Shown here: positions 37,801 to 47,962 of the stretch, in pieces
How positions within the stretch are numbered: the stretch's first letter is position 1
How the letters are laid out: every line of letters begins with the position of its first letter
NCBI RefSeq assembly: GCF_017591425.1
Contig: NW_024465793.1
Coordinates: 181,393 to 245,392, forward strand
Source: Ochotona curzoniae
Taxonomy: Eukaryota > Chordata > Mammalia > Lagomorpha > Ochotonidae
Reading direction: 5' to 3'
Length of the DNA stretch: 64,000 bases
Made by a program: the position numbers and the translations under genes
The notes under the pieces: model-generated
Seen by the model: only the letters and a program-made list of their open reading frames with translations
The model's database searches: none
What the model was told of the DNA's origin: nothing

Positions 37801-40128
37801 TCCTCAAGCCCGATCAAGCCTGTCTCCCGAATGCAACCAGCAGCCTTCACGCCCACTCGGAAGGCTGCTTCGGGGAGGCTGGACACCCCACGCGTGGCCC
37901 TTTTCGGGCCTAGCGTGGTAACCCAGGTACAGCGACCTGACCCCCGGGTCAGTGGCGCTAGGGGCGTGGCTAGACCCAAGCCCGGGCCGGGAAGAGGGGC
38001 GGGGCTGGCGCTGGGGACGTGACCCCGGCAGAATGGCAGCCGGGGTCCTCAAGCCCGATCAAGCCTGTCTCCCGGAATGCAACCAGCAGCCTTCACGCCC
38101 ACTCGGAAGGCTGCTTTGGGGAGGCTGGACACCCAACGCATGGCCCTTTTCGGGCCTAGCGTGGTAACCCAGGTACAGCGACCCGACCCCCGGGCGGGTG
38201 GCGCTAGGGGCGTGGCTAGACCCAAGCCCGGGCCGGGAAGAGGGGCGGGGCCGGCGCTTGGGGACGTGACCCCCGGCAGAATGGCAGCCGGGGTCCTCAA
38301 GCCCGATCAAGCCTGTCTCCCGGAATGCAACCAGCAGCCTTCACGCCCACTTGGAAGGCTGCTTCGGGAGGCTGGACACCCCACGCGTGGCCCTTTTCGG
38401 GCCTAGCGTGGTAACCCAGGTACAGCGACCCGACCCCCGGCCGGTGGCGCTAGGGCCGTGGCTAGACCCAAGCCCGGGCCGGGAAGAGGGGCGGGGCCGG
38501 CGCTTGGGACGTGACCCCCGGCAGAATGGCAGCCGGGGTCCTCAAGCCCGATCAAGCCTGTCTCCCGGAATGCAACCAGCAGCCTTCACGCCCACTCGGA
38601 AGGCTGCTTCGGGGAGGCTGGACCCCCCACGCTGGCCCTTTTCGGGCCTAGCGTGGTAACCCAGGTACAGCGACCCGACCCCCGGGCCGGTGGCGCTAGG
38701 GCCGTGGCTAGACCCAAGCCCGGGCCGGGAAGAGGGGCGGGGCCGGCGCGCAGGGACGTGACCCCCGCAGAATGGCAGCCGGGGTCCTCAAGCCCGATCA
38801 AGCCTGTCTCCCGGAATGCAACCAGCAGCCTTCACGCCCACTTGGAAGGCTGCTTCGGGGAGGCTGGACACCCCACGCATGGCCCTTTTCGGGCCTAGCG
38901 TGGTAACCCAGGTACAGCGACCCAACCCCCGGCCAGTGGCGCTAGGGCCGTGGCTAGACCCAAGCCCGGGCCGGGAAGAGGGGCGGGGCCGGCGCTTGGG
39001 GACGTGACCCCCAGCAGAATGGCAGCCGGGGTCCTCAAGCCCGATCAAGCCTGTCTCCCGGAATGCAACCAGCAGCCTTCACGCCCACTTGGAAGGCTGC
39101 TTCGGGGAGGCTGGACAACCCACCCGTGGCCCTTCTCGGGCCTAGCGTGGTAACCCAGGTACAGCGACCCGACCCCCGGGCCAGTGGCGCTAGGGGCGTG
39201 GCTAGACCCAAGCCCGGGCCGGGAAGAGGGGCGGGGCCGGCGCTGGGGACGTGACCCCCGGCAGAATGGCAGCCGGGGTCCTCAAGCCCGATCAAGCCTG
39301 TCTCCCGGAATGCAACCAGCAGCCTTCACGCCCACTTGGAAGGCTGCTTCGGGAGGCTGGACACCCCACGCGTGGCCCTTCTCGGGCCTAGCGTGGTAAC
39401 CAAGGTACAGCGACCCGACCCCTGGCCAGTGGCGCTAGGGGCGTGGCTAGACCCAAGCCCGGGCCGGGAAGAGGGGCGGGGCCGGCGCTTGGGGACGTGT
39501 CCTCCAGCAGAATGGCAGCCGGGGTCCTCAAGCCCGATCAAGCCTGTCTCCCGGAATGCAACCAGCAGCCTTCACGCCCACTTGGAAGGCTGCTTCGGGA
39601 GGCTGGACCCCCCACGCGTGGCCCTTCTCGGGCCTAGCGTGGTAACCCAGGTACAGCGACCCGACCCCCTGGCCAGTGGCGCTAGGGGCGTGGCTAGACC
39701 CAAGCCCGGGCCGGGAAGAGGGGCGGGGCCGGCGCGTGGGGACGTGTCCTCCAGCAGAATGGCAGCCGGGGTCCTCAAGCCCGATCAAGCCTGTTTCCTG
39801 GAATGCAACCAGCAGCCTTCACGCCCACTCGGAAGGCTGCTTCGGGGAGGCTGGACCCCCCACGCGTGGCCCTTTTCGGGCCTAGCGTGGTAACCCAGGT
39901 ACAGCGACCCGACCACCTGGCCAGTGGCGCTAGGGGCGTGGCTAGACCCAAGCCCGGGCCGGGAAGAGGGGCGGGGCCGGCGCGCAGGGACGTGACCCCC
40001 GGCAGAATGGCAGCCGGGGTCCTCAAGCCCGATCAAGCCTGTCTCCCGGAATGCAACCAGCAGCCTTCACGCCCACTCGGAAGGCTGCTTCGGGGAGGCT
40101 GGACACCCCACGCGTGGCCCTTCTCGGG

Positions 40129-40182
40129 CCTAGCGTGGTAACCCAGGTACAGCGACCCGACCCCCGGGCCAGTGGCGCTAGG
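40129..40182. repeat. Second, longer-spaced inverted repeat CCTAGCG / CGCTAGG
   Basis: CCTAGCG (40129-40135), at the end of one monomer, is the reverse complement of CGCTAGG (40176-40182), in the next, with 40 bases between. The dyad spans the arbitrary monomer junction. It is lost in copies where GCGTGG has become GCATGG. At 7 bp it may be chance. Confidence 0.4.
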
Positions 40183-40203
40183 GGCGTGGCTAGACCCAAG
40201 CCC

Positions 40204-40224
40204 GGGCCGGGAAGAGGGGCGGGG
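40204..40224 (+). other. G-quadruplex motif, one per monomer
   Basis: The pattern is G3-CC-G3-AAGA-G4-C-G4, with loops of 2, 4 and 1 bases. It satisfies the standard G3+N1-7 rule. The same motif sits at the same place in most monomers, always with the G-rich strand on +. Some variants break a run: CCAGGAAG copies (about 3780, 11958, 14188, 19642, 60247), the CCCGTGCGGG type (about 19142, 21375, 27075, 32790) and an AGGTGAGG copy at 55291. Folding in vivo is not shown by sequence. Confidence 0.85.
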
Positions 40225-40225
40225 C
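40216..40225 (+). promoter_or_regulatory. GC box (Sp/KLF-type), one per monomer
   Basis: GGGGCGGGGC is a perfect match to the classic Sp1 GC box and lies in almost every monomer, overlapping the quadruplex motif. Together with high CpG density it makes each monomer resemble a short CpG-island promoter. No TATA box, splice signal or AATAAA was noticed, so actual promoter activity is unproven. The match is what I see; transcription is inference. Confidence 0.4.
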
Positions 40226-40306
40226 CGGCGCTTGGGGACGTGACCCCCGGCAGAATGGCAGCCGGGGTCCTCAAGCCCGATCAAGCCTGTCTCCCAGAAT
40301 GCAACC

Positions 40307-40337
40307 AGCAGCCTTCACGCCCACTTGGAAGGCTGCT
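40307..40337. repeat. Perfect 10-bp inverted repeat (hairpin dyad), one per monomer
   Basis: The arms are AGCAGCCTTC (40307-40316) and GAAGGCTGCT (40328-40337), exact reverse complements separated by an 11-base loop ACGCCCACTTG. The arrangement is kept in most monomers. Known exceptions are a GGCTGATTCGG form (class 1), GGCTACTTCGG (class 3), GAAGACTGC copies (for example near 15800 and 21008), and CCTTAACG copies that lose only the closing pair. It could form a DNA cruciform or an RNA hairpin if transcribed. Confidence 0.85.
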
Positions 40338-43300
40338 TCGGGGAGGCTGGACCCCCCACGCGTGGCCCTTTTCGGGCCTAGCGTGGTAACCCAGGTACAG
40401 CGACCCGACCCCCGGGCCAGTGGCGCTAGGGGCGTGGCTAGACCCAAGCCCGGGCCGGGAAGAGGGGCGGGGCCGTGCGCAGGGACGTGACCCCCTGGCA
40501 GAATGGCAGCCGGGGTCCTCAAGCCCGATCAAGCCTGTCTCCCGGAATGCAACCAGCAGCCTTCACGCCCACTCGGAAGGCTGCTTCAGGGAGGCTGGAC
40601 CCCCACGCGTGGCCCTTTTCGGGCCTAGCGTGGTAACCCAGGTACAGCGACCCGACCCCCGGGCCAGTGGCGCTAGGGCGTGGCTAGACCCAAGCCCGGG
40701 CCGGGAAGAGGGGCGGGGCCGGCGCTTGGGGACGTGACCCCTGGCAGAATGGCAGCCGGGGTCCTCAAGCTCGAACAAGCCTGTCTCCCACAATGCAACC
40801 AGCAGCCTTCACGCCCACTTGGAAGGCTGCTTCGGGGAGGCTGGACCCCCCACGCATGGCCCTTTTCGGGCCTAGCGTGGTAACCCAGGTACAGTGACCC
40901 AATCCCCGGGCGGGTGGCGCTAGGGGCGTGGCTAGACCCAAGCCCGGGCCGGGAAGAGGGGCGGGGCCGGCGCTTGGGGACGTGACCCCCGGCAGAATGG
41001 CAGCCGGGGTCCTCAAGCCCGATCAAGCCTGTCTCCCGGAATGCAACCAGCAGCCTTCACGCCCACTCGGAAGGCTGCTTCAGGGAGGCTGGACCCCCCA
41101 CGCGTGGCCCTTTTCGGGCCTAGCGTGGTAACCCAGGTACAGCGACCCGACCCCCGGGCCGGTGGCGCTAGGGGCGTGGCTAGACCCAAGCCCGGGCCGG
41201 GAAGAGGGGCGGGGCCGGCGCGCAGGGACGTGACCCCCGGCAGAATGGCAGCCGGGGTCCTCAAGCCCGATCAAGCCTGTCTCCCAGAATGCAACCAGCA
41301 GCCTTCACGCCCACTTGGAAGGCTGCTTCGGGGAGGCTGGACACCCCACGCGTGGCCCTTTTCGGGCCTAGCGTGTTAACCCAGGTACAGCGACCCGACC
41401 CCCGGGCCAGTGGCGCTAGGGGCGTGGCTAGACCCAAGCCCGGGCCGGGAAGAGGGGCGGGGCCGGCGCTTGGGGACGTGACCCCCGGCAGAATGGCAGC
41501 CGGGGTCCTCAAGCCCGATCAAGCCTGTCTCCCGGAATGCAACCAGCAGCCTTCACGCCCACTTGGAAGGCTGCTTCGGGGAGGCTGGACCCCCACGCGT
41601 GGCCCTTTTCGGGCCTAGCGTGGTAACCCAGGTACAGCGACCCGACCCCCGGGCCAGTGGCGCTAGGGCCGTGGCTAGACCCAAGCCCGGGCCGGGAAGA
41701 GGGGCGGGGCCGGCGCTGGGGACGTGACCCCCGGCAGAATGGCAGCCGGGGTCCTCAAGCCCGATCAAGCCTGTCTCCCGGAATGCAACCAGCAGCCTTC
41801 ACGCCCACTTGGAAGGCTGCTTCGGGAGGCTGGACACCCCACGCGTGGCCCTTCTCGGGCCTAGCGTGGTAACCCAGGTACAGCGACCCGACCCCCGGGC
41901 CGGTGGCGCTAGGGCCGTGGCTAGACCCAAGCCCGGGCCGGGAAGAGGGGCGGGGCCAGTGTGCGGGGACATGACCCCCAGCAGATGGCAGCCGGGGTCC
42001 TCAAGCCCGATCAAGCCTGTCTCCCGGAATGCAACCAGCAGCCTTCACGCCCACTCGGAAGGCTGCTTCGGGGAGGCTGGACCCCCCACGCGTGGCCCTT
42101 TTCGGGCCTAGCGTGGTAACCCAGGTACAGCGACCCGACCCCGGGTCAGTGGCGCTAGGGCGTGGCTAGACCCAAGCCCGGGCCGGGAAGAGGGGCGGGG
42201 CCGGCGCTTGGGGACGTGACCTCCAGCAGAATGGCAGCCGGGGTCCTCAAGCCCGATCAAGCCTGTCTCCCGGAATGCAACCAGCAGCCTTCACGCCCAC
42301 TCGGAAGGCTGTTTCGGGTAGGCTGGACACCCCACGCGTGGCCCTTTTCGGGCCTAGCGTGGTAACCCAGGTACAGCGACCCGACCCCCTGGTCAGTGGC
42401 GCTAGGGGCGTGGCTAGACCCAAGCCCGGGCCGGGAAGAGGGGCGGGGCCGGCGCTTGGGGACGTGACCCCTGGCAGAATGGCAGCCGGGGTCCTCAAGC
42501 CCGATCAAGCCTGTCTCCCGGAATGCAACCAGCAGCCTTCACGCCCACTCGGAAGGCTGCTTCGGGGAGGCTGGACCCCCACGCGTGGCCCTTTTCGGGC
42601 CTAGCGTGGTAACCCAGGTACAGCGACCCGACCCCCGGGCCAGTGGCGCTAGGGCCGTGGCTAGACCCAAGCCCGGGCCGGGAAGAGGGGCGGGGCCGGC
42701 GCGCAGGGACGTGACCCCCGGCAGAATGGCAGCCGGGGTCCTCAAGCCCGATCAAGCCTGTCTCCCGGAATGCAACCAGCAGCCTTCACGCCCACTTGGA
42801 AGGCTGCTTCGGGAGGCTGGACACCCCACGCGTGGCCCTTTTCGGGCCTAGCGTGGTAACCCAGGTACAGCGACCCGACCCCCGGGCCAGTGGCGCTAGG
42901 GGCGTGGCTAGACCCAAGCCCGGGCCGGGAAGAGGGGCGGGGCCGGCGCTGGGGACGTGACCCCCGGCAGAATGGCAGCCGGGTCCTCAAGCCCGATCAA
43001 GCCTGTCTCCCGGAATGCAACCAGCAGCCTTCACGCCCACTTGGAAGGCTGCTTCAGGGAGGCTGGACCCCCAACGCATGGCCCTTTTCGGGCCTAGCGT
43101 GGTAACCCAGGTACAGCGACCCGACCCCCGGGCCGTGGCGCTAGGGCCGTGGCTAGACCCAAGCCCGGGCCGGGAAGAGGGGCGGGGCCGGCGCTTGGGG
43201 ACGTGACCCCCGCAGAATGGCAGCCGGGGTCCTCAAGCCCGATCAAGCCTGTCTCCTGGAATGCAACCAGCAGCCTTCACGCCCACTCGGAAGGCTGCTT

Positions 43301-46300
43301 CGGGGAGGCTGGACACCCCACGCATGGCCCTTTTCGGGCCTAGCGTGGTAACCCAGGTACAGCGACCCGACCCCCGGGCCAGTGGCGCTAGGGGCGTGGC
43401 TAGACCCAAGCCCGGGCCGGGAAGAGGGGCGGGGCCGGCGCGCAGGGACGTGACCCCCTGGCAGAATGGCAGCCGGGGTCCTCAAGCCCGATCAAGCCTG
43501 TCTCCCACAATGTAACCAGCAGCCTTCACGCCCACTTGGAAGGCTGCTTCGGGGAGCTGGACACCCCACGCGTGGCCCTTCTCGGGCCTAGCGTGGTAAC
43601 CCAAGTACAGCGACACGACCCCCTGGCCAGTGGCGCTAGGGGCGTGGCTAGACCCAAGCCCGGGCCGGGAAGAGGGGCGGGGCCGGCGCTTGGGGACGTG
43701 ACCCCCGCAGAATGGCAGCCGGGGTCCTCAAGCCCGATCAAGCCTGTCTCCCGGAATGCAACCAGCAGCCTTCACTCCCACTTGGAAGGCTGCTTCAGGG
43801 AGGCTGGACCCCCACATGTGGCCCTTTCCGGGCCTAGCGTGGTAACCCAGGTACAGCGACCCGACCCCCGGGCCAGTGGCGCTAGGGGCGTGGCTAGACC
43901 CAAGCCCGGGCCGGGAAGAGGGGCGGGGCCGGCGCGAGGGGACGTGACCCCCAGCAGAATGGCAGCCGGGGTCCTAAAGCCCATCAAGCCTGTCTCCCGG
44001 AATGCAACCAGCAGCCTTCACGGCACTTGGAAGGCTGCTTCGAGGAGGCTGGACAACCCACCCGTGGCCCTTTTTGGGCCTAGCGTGGTAACCCAGGTAC
44101 AGCGACCCGACCCCCGGGCCAGTGGCGCTAGGGCCGTGGCTAGACCCAAGCCCGGGCCGGGAAGAGGGGCGGGGCCGATGCGCAGGGACGTGACCCCCAG
44201 CAGAGTGGCAGCCGGGGTCCTCAAGCCCGATCAAGCCTGTCTCCCGGAATGCAACCAGCAGCCTTCACGCCCACTCGGAAGGCTGCTTCGGGGAGGCTGG
44301 ACCCCCACGCGTGGCCCTTTTCGGGCCTAGCGTGGTAACCCAGGTACAGCGACCCGACCCCCGGGCCAGTGGCGCTAGGGGCGTGGATAGACCCAAGCCC
44401 GGGCCGGGAAGAGGGGCGGGGCCGGCGCAAGGGGACGTGACCCCCAGCAGAATGGCAGCCGGGGTCCTCAAGCCCGATCAAGCCTGTCTCCCGGAATGCA
44501 ACCAGCAGCCTTCACGCCCACTTGGAAGGCTGCTTCAGGGAGGCTGGACCCCCCACGCATGGCCCTTTTCGGGCCTAGCGTGGTAACCAAGGTACAGCGA
44601 CCCGACCCCCGGGCCGGTGGCGCTAGGGCCGTGGCTAGACCCAAGCCCGGGCCGGGAAGAGGGGCGGGGCCGGCGCTGGGGACGTGACCCCCGGCAGAAT
44701 GGCAGCCGGGTTCCTCAAGCCCGATCAAGCCTGTCTCCCGGAATGCAACCAGCAGCCTTCACGCCCACTTGGAAGGCTGCTTCGGGGAGGCTGGACCCCC
44801 CACGCATGGCCCTTTTCGGGCCTAGCGTGGTAACCCAGGTACAGCGACCCGACCCCCGGGCCGGTGGCGCTAGGGCCGTGGATAGACCCAAGCCCGGGCC
44901 GGGAAGAGGGGCGGGGCCGGCGCTTGGGGACGTGACCCCCGGCAGAATGGCAGCCGGGGTCCTCAAGCCCGATCAAGCCTGTCTCCCAGAATGCAACCAG
45001 CAGCCTTCACGCCCACTTGGAAGGCTGCTTCGGGGAGGCTGGACACCCCACGCGTGGCCCTTTTCGGGCCTAGCGTGGTAACCCAGGTACAGCGACCCGA
45101 CCCACGGGCCAGTGGCGCTAGGGGCGTGGCTAGACCCAAGCCCGGGCCGGGAAGAGGGGCGGGGCTGGCGCTTGGGGACGTGACCCCCGGCAGAATGGCA
45201 GCCGGGGTCCTCAAGCCCGATCAAGCCTGTCTCCCGGAATGCAACCAGCAGCCTTCACGCCCACTCGGAAGGCTGCTTCGGGGAGGCTGGACACCCCACG
45301 CGTGGCCCTTCTCGGGCCTAGCATGGTAACCCAGGTACAGCCACCCGACCCTCGGGTCAGTGGCGCTAGGGCCGTGGCTAGACCCAAGCCCGGGCCGGGA
45401 AGAGGGGCGGGGCCGGCGCGTGGGGACGTGTCCTCCAGCAGAATGGCAGCCGGGGTCCTCAAGCCCGATCAAGCCTGTCTCCCGGAATGCAACCAGCAGC
45501 CTTCACGCCCACTCAGAAGGCTGCTTCAGGGAGGCTGGACCCCCCACGCGTGGCCCTTCTCGGGCCTAGCATGGTAACCCAGGTACAGCGACCCAACCCC
45601 CTGGCCAGTGGCGCTAGGGGCGTGGATAGACCCAAGCCCGGGCCGGGAAGAGGGGCGGGGCCGGCGCTGGGGACGTGTCCTCCAGCAGAATGGCAGCCGG
45701 GGTCCTCAAGCCCGATCAAGCCTGTCTCCCGGAATGCAACCAGCAGCCTTCACGCCCACTTGGAAGGCTGCTTCGGGGAGGCTGGACCCCCCACGCGTGG
45801 CCCTTTTCGGGCCTAGCGTGGTAACCCAGGTACAGCGACCCGCCCCCTGGTCAGTGGCGCTAGGGGCGTGGCTAGACCCAAGCCCGGGCCGGGAAGAGGG
45901 GCGGGGCTGGCGCGCAGGGACGTGACCCCCGGCAGAATGGCAGCCGGGGTCCTCAAGCCCGATCAAGCCTGTCTCCCGGAATGCAACCAGCAGCCTTCAC
46001 GCCCACTCAGAAGGCTGCTTCAGGGAGGCTGGATCCCCAACGCGTGGCCCTTTTCAGGCCTAGCGTGGTAACCAAGGTACAGTGACCCGACCCCCAGGCC
46101 AGTGGCGCTAGGGGCGTGGCTAGACCCAAGCCCGGGCCGGGAAGAGGGGCGGGGCTGGCGCTTGGGGACGTGACCCCCTGGCAGAATGGCAGCCAGGGTC
46201 CTCAAGCCCGAACAAGCCTGTCTCCCACAATGCAACCAGCAGCCTTCACGCCCACTTGGAAGGCTGCTTCGGGGAGGCTGGACCCCCCACGCGTGGCCCT

Positions 46301-47916
46301 TTTCGGGCCTAGCGTGGTAACCCAGGTACAGCGACCCGACCCCCGGGCCGTGGCGCTAGGGCCGTGGCTAGACCCAAGCCCGGGCCGGGAAGAGGGGCGG
46401 GGCCGGCGCTTGGGGACGTGACCCCCTGGCAGAATGGCAGCCGGGGTCCTCAAGCCCGATCAAGCCTGTCTCCCAGAATGCAACCAGCAGCCTTCACGCC
46501 CACTTGGAAGGCTGCTTCAGGGAGGCTGGACACCCCACGCATGGCCCTTTTCGGGCCTAGCGTGGTAACCCAGGTACAGCGACCCGACCCCGGGCCAGTG
46601 GCGCTAGGGGCGTGGCTAGACCCAAGCCCGGGCCGGGAAGAGGGGCGGGGCCGGCGCTGGGGACGTCACCACCGGCAGAATGGCAGCAGGGTCCTCAAGC
46701 CCGATCAAGCCTGTCTCCCGGAATGCAACCAGCAGCCTTCACGCCCACTTGGAAGGCTGCTTCAGGGAGGCAGGACCCCCCACGCGTGGCCCTTCTCGGG
46801 CCTAGCGTGGTAACCCAGGTACAGCGACCCAACCCCCGGGCCAGTGGCGCTAGGGGCGTGGCTAGACCCAAGCCCGGGCCGGGAAGAGGGGCGGGGCCGG
46901 CGCGCAGGGACGTGACCCCCTGGCAGAATGGCAGCCGGGGTCCTCAAGCCCGATCAAGCCTGTCTCCCACAATGTAACCAGCAGCCTTCACGCCCACTTG
47001 GAAGGCTGATTCGGGGAGCTTGGACATCCCTTGCGTGGCCCTTCTCGGGCCTAGGGTGTTAACCCAATTACAGCGAATCGACATCCTGGCCAGTGGCGCT
47101 ATGGGCCGTGGCTAGACCCAAGCCCGGGCCGGGAAGAGGGGCGGGGCCGGCGCTTGGGGACGTGACCCCCAGCAGAATGGCAGCCGGGGTCCTCAAGCCC
47201 GATCAAGCCTGTCTCCCGGAATGCAACCAGCAGCCTTCACGCCCACTCGGAAGGCTGCTTCGGGGAGGCTGGACCCCCCACGCGTGGCCCTTCTCGGGCC
47301 TAGCATGGTAACTCAGGTACAGCCACCCGACCCTCGGGTCAGTGGCGCTAGGGCCGTGGCTAGACCCAAGCCCGGGCCAGGAAGAGGGGCGGGGCCGGCG
47401 CTTGGGGACGTGACCCCCGCAGAATGGCAGCCGGGGTCCTCAAGCCCGATCAAGCCTGTCTCCCAGAATGCAACCAGCAGCCTTCACGCCCACTTGGAAG
47501 GCTGCTTCGGGGAGGCTGGACACCCCACGCATGGCCCTTTTCGGGCCTAGCGTGGTAACCCAGGTACAGCGACCCGACCCCCGGGCCAGTGGCGCTAGGG
47601 GCGTGGCTAGACCCAAGCCCGGGCCGGGAAGAGGGGCGGGGCCGGCGCTTGGGGACGTGACCCCCTGGCAGAATGGCAGCCGGGGTCCTCAAGCCCGATC
47701 AAGCCTGTCTCCCGGAATGCAACCAGCAGCCTTCACGCCCACTCGGAAGGCTGCTTCAGGGAGGCTGGACCCCCACGCGTGGCCCTTTTCGGGCCTAGCG
47801 TGGTAACCCAGGTACAGCGACCCGACCCCCGGGCCGTGGCGCTAGGGGCGTGGCTAGACCCAAGCCCGGGCCGGGAAGAGGGGCGGGGCTGGCGCTTGGG
47901 GACGTGACCCCCTGGC

Positions 47917-47962
47917 AGATTGGCAGCCAGGGCCTCAAGCTCGAACAAGCCTGTCTCCCACA
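47917..47962 (+). repeat. Rare haplotype GATTGGCAGCCAGGGCCTC (left copy)
   Basis: The usual AGAATGGCAGCCGGGGTCC is AGATTGGCAGCCAGGGCC here, followed by AAGCTCGAACAAGCC and CACAATGC. The same combination occurs at 55334-55381. Confidence 0.75.

Larger units (their letters stand above)
40138..40385 (+). repeat. Representative consensus-like monomer (248 bp)
   Basis: This copy is close to the consensus and serves as a reference, with the monomer start set arbitrarily at GTAACCCAGG. In order it contains GTACAGCGACCCGACC, a GGCGCTAGGGGCGTGG block, a quadruplex motif with GC box (40204-40225), GGGGACGTGACCCC, CCCGATCAAGCC, a hairpin dyad (40307-40337), an ACGCGT site (40358-40363) and TTCGGGCCTAGCGTGG at the junction (40371-40386, its last base being the first base of the next monomer). 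The next monomer begins at 40386, exactly 248 bp on. Of the three forward frames, one stays open across the junction (GGG CCT AGC GTG GTA) and the other two stop at TAG or TAA there. This explains the recurrent short open frames. Confidence 0.95.
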
